From NCBI GenBank assembly GCA_021030915.1, contig JAGEMR010000005.1:248001-312000 (forward strand): a stretch of 64,000 nt of DNA, in the 5' to 3' direction. The position numbers and the translations under genes were made by a program. Of the stretch, positions 13,012-23,177 are shown in pieces (the stretch's first letter is position 1; each line of letters starts with the position of its first letter). The DNA is from Astrothelium macrocarpum (taxonomy: Eukaryota > Ascomycota > Dothideomycetes > Trypetheliales > Trypetheliaceae). Under the pieces are notes generated by a model. The model did not search any database, was not told where the DNA came from, and saw only the letters and a list, made by a program, of their open reading frames with translations.

Positions 13012-13563
13012 ATGCACACTTCCGAACGAGTTTCTCATAACCCCAGACCCACCATGACTATGACTTCAGGCTCCAATCGACCTTCTATGGGTACTGTGGG
13101 CCAATCCTCTGGAACGCTACGCCTACGTGGAGTACCTGCTCAGACAAGACACATACAATGGGCGGAAGACGTGGTGGACAACGAAGGCAAGGGCAGAAAG
13201 TCGTCAAAGGGTAATGACAGCTTCAGAACAAGATTACATGCATCCAGAGTTACTGACTGTGCAATAGTTTGTTGTATATACCACAGACCTCGTGAATTCG
13301 GCGAATCATCCGACGAGGATTCTTCCGATTCTTCCTCGTCAGACGAATCAGATAGCGAGCCAGACACAAGCATGGCTCAATCGCGGAATCAAAATCATCG
13401 TCACAGTCACGGCATGTCTTGTCACAGACACAATAACTCTCAAGACCAGGGTGGTTCCGGTGAGATGTTGAAGAAGCAGGAAAATTCAAAACGTTCTAGC
13501 CCCAACGCCTACGAAAAAATGCCCAAGAGCGTCACCAACAAATCGAATGCACCATCATATTGA
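13012..13563 (+). CDS. YPI1: Type 1 protein phosphatase inhibitor, YPI1 / inhibitor-3 (PPP1R11) family
   Basis: Small disordered regulator that binds protein phosphatase 1 (Glc7) and controls its nuclear activity. Exons 13012-13210 and 13268-13563 give 164 aa. The family core is clear: SGTLRLRG, then the PP1-binding RHIQWAEDVVDNE (RVxF-like), then GRKSSKVCCIYHRPREFGES. The intron splits the core after RKSSK. The following stretch is acidic and serine-rich (SSDEDSSDSSSSDESDSE), then comes a His-rich segment (NHRHSHGMSCHRH), as in inhibitor-3 proteins. The ATG at 13012 is the first in frame; a second in-frame ATG lies 14 codons on. It is the first of four adjacent genes with mitotic roles. PP1 opposes Aurora B at kinetochores, which gives the context meaning. 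Confidence 0.93.
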   Translation: MHTSERVSHNPRPTMTMTSGSNRPSMGTVGQSSGTLRLRGVPAQTRHIQWAEDVVDNEGKGRKSSKGNDSFRTRLHASRVTDCAIVCCIYHRPREFGESSDEDSSDSSSSDESDSEPDTSMAQSRNQNHRHSHGMSCHRHNNSQDQGGSGEMLKKQENSKRSSPNAYEKMPKSVTNKSNAPSY

Positions 13564-14296
13564 ACGCCAAAGCTATACTACGACTATGAATTGTTTGATG
13601 GGCGTGGCCCAAATCCGGGGTCTCGGTCCTCATTCGGCGATATGCAACTGTGCATAAGTGCATATCGATTTCGGACTTCTTTCGGAACAGTACCTGCATC
13701 TTTTGATCTGCTCTCTTAATCGTTCAGCGTCTCAGTGAAGCTGTAAGCTGCCTCTTGCGACACCGGGAAACAAGCACAAGGACTCCTGGTCTATCCGGTC
13801 AGGTTCTGTTAGCGTCAACATTGTCATGGCAAAATCCTTGCCATTGCTGAAGTTCCATCCAGCCTTTACCATCAAATGTCATCAAATTCGCTCATTCCTC
13901 GGCACCCGTCAAGACTCAACAAAATGGATGCGCGACGTCCTTGGCCTGCTCGTCAGCACGAGAAAGTGAAGAACACGTATATCCACGGCCAAGCAATAGT
14001 TACGCACCAATTGGTAGCTCTTCCAAGTTTCTCTCTTTTGAGTGAATCAAAGCTGGTGGTATCCCTCACTTTCGACCTGTGCCTCAGCTGACAGCAGGTC
14101 GCAAAGCAAGGCAAGCGAGATATTGTGTGGTTCTGAGCGATTATACTTTCTCAATCCTCGGCAGCGTCCGCTGCCCGTTGCGTTACAGTAGTAACGTGAT
14201 TAGTAGGTACACGGACCAAAGTCTGTGGCAGCGGCACATCTTTTTCGCTTGAATCTTGTTTGTTCTCATCCGTTTTTGGCTTCGGAATTTTCTCTA
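13564..14296. other. Intergenic region between convergent YPI1 and DAD2 genes
   Basis: 3' flanks of both neighbours. A 71-codon frame at 13876 starts with ATG but shows no domain and no compositional support. No gene seen. Confidence 0.45.
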
Positions 14297-14682
14297 TCAT
14301 GACTCAGTATACCATTGAAAAGATTTAGTGGTGGATGAAGGCGTACGCGACGCCATATGAATGGCTCGGAGAACATTGTGCCAGTTTGAAAGAACAGCAG
14401 CAACAGCTAAATAAAAGTCGAATCAGTTCCAGTTATTACACTCCATAGAGAATGTGACTTGCCTTCAGTACCGTCTGTCAGCGTACTCAGCTTCTCCTCC
14501 AAAGTCTCCATTTGTAATGCAAGACCAGCACTCAAGTCTCGTAGTTGTCGGAGATTTTCAAGCTCCACCTTTTTCTCATTGACGCGTGCCAGAAGAGCGG
14601 GTGACTGACCAGACGCAGCTGCGGCTCCGGAAGACGGTGGATGGCGCAAATGCGAAGGCATGGGTCGGCCAGTGAATGCCAT
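14297..14682 (-). CDS. DAD2: DASH/DAM1 complex subunit Dad2
   Basis: Subunit of the fungal DASH ring that couples kinetochores to microtubule plus ends. Exons 14463-14682 and 14297-14406 give 109 aa, the family size. The Dad2 core is obvious: LARVNEKKVELENLRQLRDL, then LQMETLEEKLSTLTDGTE, and after the intron AVAVLSNWHNVLRAIHMAS. The intron (14407-14462) has a GC donor (GAAG/gcaagt) and an ordinary AG acceptor. Splicing at GC is needed to keep the family core in frame, so this is not just an alternative. The N-terminal 30 residues are Pro/Ala/Ser-rich. The gene is head to head with shugoshin, 259 bp between start codons, so they likely share control elements. Confidence 0.96.
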
Positions 14683-14941
14683 AATTGAAGACTCTCCAGA
14701 TCGATTTGATGTAGAACAGCGAAGCAGTGTTGCATTAAGTAAACGGAGAGTTCGCGTGCTTCCGCCGTGGGGTAGTGGGTCGCATTCTGTGCTACGCTAA
14801 CCGATTCTAGAAAACTGTTTTCCTGCGCGCCACACTCGGGTCTCTTTCTTTTCAACCCGAAAACAATTCAGCATCCGTAACATAATTTGGCCTGCCCCTT
14901 GGAAATATACCACCAAATATCGTTAGCATTTCGTTGGGCAC
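14683..14941. promoter_or_regulatory. Short divergent promoter, DAD2 / SGO1
   Basis: Only 259 bp separate the two ATGs. No TATA box is apparent. Such compact bidirectional spacing suggests coupled, cell-cycle-linked expression, which is inference. Confidence 0.5.
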
Positions 14942-17314
14942 ATGGCAAGACTGAATGAGGCGCCTGCGCCTGTAGAGTCGGTGGAAGCTTGTACGTATAC
15001 ATATTTCTTGTATAACAGCTTCGATCAACAACATGCTAAAACAACTTTTGCAGTGAGACGCCGATTCCTCAGACAAAATCGCGAACTTGCAAAGTAATTC
15101 CTCTGGACAAGACTACCTGCAATTGAGAATAACCCTTTACTAGGAACAATTCGAATCAATCCCTAAGAATCAGCGCACTCGAACTTGAAAACTCACGCCT
15201 TCTCGCCGATAATACTGCACTCCGGGGAGACATCATACATCTTCAGTCGCAGCTCGATTGTCGAGGTGGCATTCACGTTCCAAGATTCACAGAAATTCAG
15301 AGCATTCTGGAAATCAAGATGGGGGAGCTGAATACATTAGTAGCAGACCTTGGAGCGCTGCAGGCAAATACGAGTAGAAAAAAAGACGCTTCAGGGCAGA
15401 TCGTACCATCTGAGCAGCGTCTACGACCAGTTAAGCCTCCACATGTAGATGTAGGGGCAGATCAAGAAGGAAGACTACCAACAATCACCGAGGATAAATG
15501 CTATCCTCGACGTACCCTTGGGTATGGATCTTCTATATAACGGATACTTGTACATCTACTCACCACTTTCCAGCCCAGATGATATAGCGGAGCTACGACT
15601 GTCTGATCAGACGAACGAGTCGCCGGATATTGGTCCACCGCCTGTGGCACACTTTGAGTGTGATGAGCCCATAAAATTTGAGCCTCCAAGAGCGAAACCA
15701 GACCAATCCTGTACTAGTGAAGCCGAGGAAATATCCACGAGCCTTCCAGCCAACCTGGAAACTAGAAGAAAGCGCAGAGAGAGCAATACAAGATTCGACT
15801 CCCGGAGAATCCACGTATTCGAATCCTCACCTCCTGAGAGGGCTACGCATTCCCAAAGTACATCAATCGCGCAGAACTCTAGCACTTCAAAATCGACTTT
15901 GAAAGCAGGCGCTAAGAGGAAGCTGAGCATTCGTGATGCACCTACACCGGTGGACGAGCATGTGACATTGCCCGAAGACTTTCATTATAGCAAAAGAGCC
16001 GGATCCGATTCTCATGTCGTGGCAACGGATATATCTATTGATCAAAAGCTTGTTCACGAAAATGATAAAAATGATAGCAGAGTTGATAGTCAGCAATCGA
16101 GACTCGAAGTTCGCAAGATACTTGGAAATAGTAAGGAGTAGAAGAGAGTTTGATGTATCACGAATCTAACCTTGAGTACAGAAAGCGCAAATTTATCACC
16201 TCGTAAATCCGGTTTGGCCGATACAGATGACAAGAAATACAAAGACATGAAGTCCGGCAAGCCAACCAAGATGAGCACAGAAGGCACAGTCTCGAGAAGA
16301 ACACCCATTGTCGCTCCTTCTTCGGACAGTATCGAACGAGTGGAAACCATGGCACCGCCTCCAAAGACTCCCGTTATCACGGATCTCGTCTCTCCCTCCT
16401 CGTCTGCAGCTCTGACCGCTGGATTAGAGTCTCGCGATACACCTCCGCCCGGCCATTTAGGTTCTATGAAAACTAAAAGCGATTGCGACGGGGAAGTAAC
16501 AAGAACGGCAAGAAGAGTCCGTAGTCAAGTCAACTACGCGGAACCCAGTCTCAATAGTAAAATGAGACGACCTAATAAAGAGCTGGTCGATGCAGTCGTT
16601 TCAGGAGGGAAAGGCCACAGAAATGCAGATGCCGATACAAGGAATAGCTCCAGCAGTTCCGAAAAAGACAAACCAAAGTTGAGAACGGTAATTGTGAAGC
16701 GGCAAGATTCTGACGTAGATTGGAAACAACTTACAGAAGCTGTCGATACGAATGCACAAAGTCCGCTTCATGAGAAAATGCCTCATCAACGGCCCGTCGA
16801 CAAGCCAGACAGCACAGTCGCCGCAGATGGAACCTCTGAAGTTGACAGTCGGGCTTCTAGAAACGCAACGACAACAGGATCTGCTGCTGCTAGCAGGAGA
16901 AAAAGAGACAAGATTGGGATTGATACCAAACCAATCGATTCTGCTGTTGGGAAGCTCGAGAATCTTGCCATTTACGACTTTAACGAATCTTCACCCGGGG
17001 AAGCTACGGGCGATAGAAAACCGCAAGTGGAGGAGGATGCCAGATCAAATGCGTCCAGACGGCATTCCTCAATGAATGCAATATCAACTGGAACTGTCAC
17101 CACCAAACGCGTCATCTCCAAGGGACAAATAACGGATCTAACACAAGACTCCAAAACTTCAGCGAGACAGGCGAATACCAGAACGGCAAGCGTTCACAAT
17201 CTAGTAGACAGGTCAGAAGAGTCAAGGCACGTGCAGGAGTCACCTGAGAATACGACTGAGCTTGAGGGTAGTCGTTCGTTACGAGCTTCGCGTCGGCGGA
17301 GCATGATGCTTTGA
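14942..17314 (+). CDS. SGO1: Shugoshin (centromeric cohesin protector)
   Basis: Protects centromeric cohesin through PP2A and senses tension at kinetochores. Exons 14942-14990, 15054-15093, 15144-15521, 15574-16130 and 16182-17314 give 718 aa. The N-terminal coiled coil is diagnostic: LRRRFLRQNRELAK, then NQSLRISALELENSRLLADN (about residues 17-55). The C-terminal shugoshin motif is at about residues 449-475: RRVRSQVNYAEPSLNSKMRR, the basic segment that reads phosphorylated histone H2A. The linker is Ser/Thr-rich and poorly structured, as usual. The first two exons are 49 and 40 nt, so the coiled coil is split by two introns; I placed them by the conserved coiled-coil frame. It is divergent from DAD2 and followed 316 bp later by a basic protein on the same strand. 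Confidence 0.95.
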
Positions 17315-17630
17315 AAGCCGGGATATTTGATGGCCTTCTTAGGTCAAGACGCATTTTGGATGATGAATTGTTGCTTAGTCTTTTCCTCGCTTTGGCATGG
17401 CTTGAGATACCACCCTAAATGAATTGAGTTGGAATCACAACCTTATCCTTACCGCACTCATCACCCAAGCAACGAGACTAACCTAGAAATAGTAAGTCGC
17501 GTAAACACGTCCCTGACCACTACCTTCCCTGCTATCTTCCCCGCATCCAGGTACTGCCACATCAGACATTCAATACTTGCCTTTCCTGCACCGTGAGACT
17601 CTCTGGCATTGTGATTCAATTGGGTCCACG
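17315..17630. other. Intergenic spacer, shugoshin to TPX2-like gene
   Basis: 316 bp between two genes on the same strand, holding the shugoshin 3' end and the next promoter. Nothing else seen. Confidence 0.5.
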
Positions 17631-19647
17631 ATGCCGCGCGCAACACGGGCTGCAGCTCGAGCGGGTATGATACATGTCGACGATCCAGACACATGCGTTG
17701 ATCAGCTCAAAACACCCCGCACACAGCGTCCACCTTTGGGAGAGATACAAGACAATGATCGCAAATTGGCAACTATATGTGTTGAGACAGAAGTGAAAAG
17801 TCCAAAAAAGAAGGGGAGGGCGAAGTCTAGGAAAACCAAGATCGGGAAAAGGGATTTGCAAAAGATTCCGTCAGGCATGCTACTAGATACCCAGTACGTG
17901 GAAGACACCAGCAGTGATGCAGCAGGCAATGATACCCAAGAACTCTGTTCGAAACCATTGGATGTAGAAAGAAGCAATTCCAACATGAATGGTATGAACC
18001 TAGAATTATGGCCAAAATTTGCGCTTATTTTGTACAGGAGCACAGTCAGAAGGAAACATAGCCGGTCAAGATCCAACCAAGCTTGATGAAGAAGCTACAG
18101 CTTCACCTACACACGGCTTAGAGAACGAAACATTCGCACATCCTCCAAGACGCCAGGGCAACGATTTATCTCAACCAACCCGACCAGCCAAGCATGATAA
18201 AGCCCAGATGAAAATTCAAAGCGACGGTTTACATCATATAGAGACGCATTCACCCGAGCCATGCATCCTCAAAGATGGAAGTGAACCCGCCTCCGAAAAG
18301 TTATCGACGGTTTCTCCAGTGAAAGAAACCAGGAATGTTCAGGAAACATCGCCCTCTGAAAGCGCTATTCAGCACTCGATAGAGACACCGACAAAGCACA
18401 CCTCTCCTTCCCAGCACAAAAAGCGTCCTGAGGACTCTATTGAAGCCATTGATGCATTGGAGGACGCACTGGAAGAGATTGGAAAAGAGCTTCCCAGCCT
18501 CGATGGTCCTGACCATCCAAAAAATGACTCGAGCAGCGAAGCAGGCGCAGGACTTTGCGAGGGAAAATCGACAGCCACAAGAGCAAAGAAGCATATGAGC
18601 CGCTCGAATGCTGTCAAGCTCAAGTTGGCGGGTTCTAAAACTGTCAGGACACGGCATGCTGAAGCAGCCCCCTTGCAAGAGACTCGTAGCACCAAGAGAA
18701 CTTCTACTTTACTCAAAACTGATACGAATGCGAACAATACCGATGACACGAAAGAAAATATCAACGTGCAGCCAAACATATCCAAGCGACGACAAATTAG
18801 CCTGTCCTTTCCAACTCCTCCACCACAACCCAAATCCAGCAAGCCTTCCACCAAACCGACATTCCAGCTGCCTGGAGAAGCCGTCGCTGCAAAGCTCAAA
18901 GCTCAGCGGGAGGAGCGTCTCAAGCGCGAAGAAGAAAGCGGGCAGAAGAAACGTGAATTCAAAGCCCGTCCGGTCAGAAAGAGCAGCATCACGCCATCCA
19001 TACCCGTAAAATCCACCGCCACCAGCCGCGCCCGTGTGAGCGCCGCCCATCAGCAGCCGCAGCAGCAGCCGCAGCAACAGCCAACCAAAGCCCCCAATCG
19101 TCCTCTTAAACGCCACTCCACGACGAGCTCCAAACCCTCAGCTCCCAAACCACGCACTTCAACCACACTCACCTCCAAACCACGCATCTCAACCAGCACC
19201 ACCACCTTTACCAACCCCCACCCTCCCACCCCTCATAAGCCCTCGTCCTCCACCTCCACCTCCCCTACTACTTCCACTACTACTACAACAACAACCTCCC
19301 GCCCCTCCATCACCCCCTCCGACATCCTCGCCCAGCGCCACCGCGCCCGCGCCATGGCCGCGCGCGACCGCCGCGCCGACGACGCGGGCGAGGCGGCGCG
19401 GCGTGCAAAGGAGGACGCGGCTCGGAAGGCGCGCGCGGAGGCCGCGGAGCGCGGGAGAGCCGCGAGTCGTGAGTGGGCTGCGAGGCAGCGGGCGAGGATG
19501 GGTGGAGTGGTGAAGAGTGCGGGGGTAGGGGTGGAGGGTGGGGATGGGGAGGATGGGGGTGGTGTGGTGGTGGGGACTGGGGGGGATGTGGTGGGGGAGA
19601 CTGAAGGAGGTGTAGTGGATGAGGTGGTGAGTGTGGAGATGGACTAG
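17631..19647 (+). CDS. Basic, disordered protein with a TPX2-like FKARP motif
   Basis: Exons 17631-17991 and 18038-19647 give 656 aa. Most of it is Lys/Ser/Thr-rich and low in complexity. At about residues 396-434 is LPGEAVAAKLKAQREERLKR, followed by KKREFKARPVRKSS. The pairing of a charged helix with FKARP resembles the repeated C-terminal motif of TPX2 microtubule-binding proteins. A second long basic/alanine-rich helix follows (LAQRHRARAMAARDRRADDA and onward). The last 50 residues are Gly/Val/Asp-rich and encoded by a run of G-tracts. Homologues in other ascomycetes are sometimes labelled carboxylesterase, which nothing here supports: there is no GxSxG or hydrolase fold. A spindle or chromatin role is inferred from the motif and the neighbouring SGO1, DAD2 and YPI1. 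Confidence 0.72.
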
Positions 19648-20170
19648 TTTGGGGGGGTTGTGGAGGGTGGTTGGGGTGAGTGGAGTTGGCCGGGGGAATG
19701 GGTTGAGTAGAATTTAATGCGGAAATGGCTTTTGTGGGGAGAGGTGTTTTAAGGGGTAGGATGGGTTTGGTGGTCGTTAAGGATATATGGTCTTAAGGAG
19801 GGATATTATCAAGGAAAAGGTGGTGCTACGTCTGACGAGTTGAATTACAGTGTATGTGTACAGTTATTGTGTATGATTGATGAAAATCAGTGAATTTTTC
19901 TATGAAGGCAGGTCTGATTCCTAGACGAGACACCTATTTGCCTACGATTTCTACGACAGGCTTAGACCCTTAATTGTGCATGTTTCTTTACGAACAGCTT
20001 AATGCATGAATGGTTCTCATACATTTATTGAACATGTTGGCGATGGCTTTTCGTCTTCACAAAGCCGCAAGCTCGAAAATGTACACACGAAGCAAATTTG
20101 CTCCCACATCTCGTTTATATGCAATTTTAGTCAACAAATAGATCTACCACCATCGCCAATCATCTCCTTT
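19648..20170. other. Intergenic region between convergent TPX2-like and aminotransferase genes
   Basis: First 120 bases continue the G-rich strand of the upstream gene; the rest is AT-rich 3' flank. No gene seen. Confidence 0.5.
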
Positions 20171-21441
20171 TTACGACTTGTAACCGACATCAGCCAAACT
20201 TGCTTTTAACGAATCCAAGGCGCGATCAATGTCATCCCTTTTTGGATCAGTCACACTGACGCCCATGTGACCGAAACGGATATATTTAGTTGCGATTTCC
20301 TTGTGCAATCCTGGGGCGAATATTACTCCACGTTTAAGTAGGTTCGGAAGAACTTCGGGCGGCGTAACACCTTCTGGCAGATAGATGGCAGTCATGCTAT
20401 TGGCCTGGTTTTCGGACTTTGATGCTGGTTGTTTTAGGCCAAGTTCAGTCACGGTCTTCTTGATTTTTTGAGAAGTACTCCGGTGGATGGCAAATCGTTC
20501 GGAGAGCGGCTTTGAGAGAATCTGTGTCAGGGCGGTGTGAAGTGCATGAATTAGCTGCGGTGATGGGGTAGCAAAATAAGATGCCTTCTTCGCCTCATAA
20601 TTTTGCATGACTAAAAAACTGTGCATTAGCCGTGTATTGGACCGAATTTCGAGACTTTGCACTGACTCGGTAACCAATTTTGCCACGATGCAAAGTACGA
20701 TGCAGGTCGGGTTTTCCTGTTCTTGAATTGCTCGATAGCACGCCCCGATACCATTAAAATGCTCAAACCGGCAGGACAACCAATGGCCTTTTGACTTGCT
20801 GTCAAAACGGCATCGACTTTCCAATCGTCAAATTCGAGTTCTTCGCAGCCGACGCTACAAACCCCGTCGACAATCAAAAGCGTTTCGGGGCTGACTCGCT
20901 GGACCAGCTTTGAGAGCTCTTCAATTTCGCTAAGCACACCGGTAGAGGTATCAACGTGCGTGACAGTGAGCAATTTGTATTTCTTCTCCTTGAGCGCCTT
21001 TTCTATCTCGTCGAGTTGAGGCCTATCACCAATGGGCGCCTTCAACTGAGTTGCTTTAACGCCATACGTTTCGAAGCAGTCTGCAAAGGAATCTGCAAAG
21101 TATCCAGTATGTAAGACGAGCACTTCGTCGCCTGGCTCAGCAAGGTTGACGGCAATCTGGTCCCAACCAAGAGTGCCCGATCCTGATATAACGAATGGTT
21201 GTGACGCTGGATTCGTGGTCTGAAACAATTTTCGTAGCATGGTTAACGTTTCTGAGAAACATTGTATGAAGGGTTGCCCAGTATGACCTTCGCTAAGCAT
21301 TGCCAAAGAAATCAGCGTATTTCGCATGCATTCTCTACGGCGTACACGTTACCTGTAGTGGCCCATGGAATGTAATACTTCATCATCAAATTCGACCGGA
21401 CCCGGGATGAGAAGTGCTGGATGTGGAGGTTGATTTGACAT
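20171..21441 (-). CDS. AGX1: Alanine-glyoxylate aminotransferase (AGX1/AGXT family)
   Basis: PLP enzyme converting glyoxylate and alanine to glycine and pyruvate. Exons in coding order 21353-21441, 20667-21292 and 20171-20610 give 384 aa, close to yeast Agx1. Seen: HPALLIPGPVEF at the start, SGSGTLGWDQ in the cofactor pocket, TVTHVDTSTGVLS, LLIVDGVCSVG with the PLP-ring aspartate, and the Schiff-base lysine in TASQKAIGCPAG (about Lys198). The end is ADVGYKS, which is not a peroxisomal PTS1. The ATG at 21441 begins the standard MSNQPPHP-type start. The frame stays open upstream to 21784 with no ATG but with presequence-like codons (see findings). The intron ends were placed from the conserved GHYS-EGHTGQPF and NWLP-IMQNYEAK joins. 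Confidence 0.93.
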
Positions 21442-22138
21442 TCTGGCAACTTTTGGAGCAGAATGTGCGTGGGTACTTTGCTCGATTCCTTTCGACGGCG
21501 AATTTCCTGATAATTCTCCTAAGTCGTCGTCTGCTTCGGATTGACGCTCGGTTGAGAATGGGGTGTTCAATTCCAGGAGAGGCCGTTGATCAAAATGTCT
21601 GGTGATGAGGCTCAAGCGGGGGTTCACGCGTGGAGCCAGGATGGAAGACGTCGTCACAGCGGGGTAATAGCGACGGGAGATGAATCGAGTAGCCAGGATT
21701 GCAGTTTGATTGGATACAAGGGGCCAACAGGAGACGCGAAAGTACCTGCATAGAATAGCTTGTGGGATTTTGATGCTCTTGATCTAGCTCACAGTTTCGG
21801 TGCTTGTTGCTTCGATCTAAGCGAGGGCACGGCCACATAAACGCTGCAGGGATCCCGATCGGCACGACGTCTACGGAGTAATCTTGACTTCAAGTCAAGA
21901 ACTACAGCGGCATACGATCAACGGTTTTCTGACCTTCCACTGGCTCATTAGGTAGCACATCAGCTAAGCCTTCTTGATATTGTACATGATTTACTGGGAA
22001 GTGTGGCCTTTCGCTGGAGCGCAAATGGTCCCGATTTCTCTGCGACAGAAGCCACACCACTTCTACGATAAGTCAATGTTTCCTCTGAAACCTTCCAATG
22101 CCACCAGAACTTTTGCAATTATGTAGTCGCCAAGAGAT
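21442..22138. other. Region upstream of the aminotransferase
   Basis: Promoter and leader of the minus-strand aminotransferase, plus 3' flank of the next minus-strand gene. From 21784 down to 21442 the aminotransferase frame is open but lacks ATG. No separate gene seen. Confidence 0.45.
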
Positions 22139-23177
22139 TTATTCATTTTCGTGTGCCGAAGATGCGGGCATTTCAAATCGAGTTTCCGTATCATGTGCCC
22201 CGGATAACTCTGCTAGAGGAACATACGTCTCGTAGATTTCATTTGTATTTGGTAGCTCCGCTTTTTCATGCGTTGTGTTGTTTTGGCCCTTATGTACCAA
22301 CGAGCTTTGTTTAGTGTTATGCTTTGTACTCCTACGTCCGCGTTGAATACAGACGGCCGAGCATCCGAGAATGATTACACCTGCGATACTTACACCTACG
22401 CCGACGCCTGCCTTGGCATCCGTGCTGAGGCCAGCCGGTTGGGAAGATGGTGATGAAAGATTCGTCGGAGCTCGAGCTGTTGTTGATGGCGATAAAGGCG
22501 AAGAAGATCTAGTGGCTTTAACGGAGGTATCTTGTAAATTTGTGGAGGTCGATGTTACAGCTTCAAGTTGGGTGATCCAGGTTGTAAGCGGTGGGGTTGC
22601 TATGGTATTTATATGACTTGGATCTGGATCAGACCAAGTTTCGTTCGTAGGCGAATCGCATTCAACAGCGTTACTTTCAGGATCAACGTAGCAGCAGGCC
22701 CAAGCCTGTGAGTCGGGAGTGTAAACAATTTGAGGAAAAGGCTGGCTCGCTGTAGGATCGTATGCGTCAGCTCAGCGTCTATTTGATGTCGGTAAGGTAG
22801 ATTCATTCGGGAGTGTTACAGCAATGTTGCACGCACGAGTCATCTTGGTAATTAGAATCGGTGCACCCACCGATGTAGTAACCTATGTTTTAAGGTCAGC
22901 GAACTCAAAGTCAAAGTTTGGAAAAGGTGCTCGACCCACCAGCCGTGCCATCAAAATCCTGTGTCGCAGCACAAATACCGTCCTCGAGACAAGTGTCGTT
23001 CGATACACAACAAGACACGTATGGATTTGTTGAATTCGTCGGTCCACACGGTCTATCCTGTAATGCCGTCTTGACAACATTGACATTCTTGATATAGCAG
23101 ATTGGATACGTTACATCAGGCTGCGTCGAGCCGGCACTCGTACTGGTAGTCGCGCTTTGCGCCCACGCGACATTTGT
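22139..23177 (-). CDS. Cysteine-rich, mucin-like single-pass membrane protein (5' end not resolved)
   Basis: Cell-surface protein of unknown function. Supported exons in coding order: 22940 to about 23177, 22820-22882 and 22139-22749, all with GT-AG joins that keep one frame. The first part has paired cysteines (CYIKNVNVV, SCCVSNDTCLEDGICAA), then GGCTDSNYQDDSCVQHC, then WACCYVDPESNAVEC. A Ser/Thr/Pro stem follows, then one membrane span (VGVGVSIAGVIILGCSAVCI) and a basic stop-transfer QRGRRSTKH. An 80-residue cytosolic tail ends the protein. This layout (Cys-rich ectodomain, S/T stem, single TM) is common in fungal sensors and adhesins. A signal-peptide exon is expected upstream of 23177, since a TAA closes the frame there. 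A candidate hydrophobic start lies near 23320, but I could not confirm the join. Confidence 0.7.

Noticed and set aside
17577..17630. Upstream extension of the TPX2-like gene
   Set aside because: Starts at TTG; the ATG at 17631 is in a normal position.
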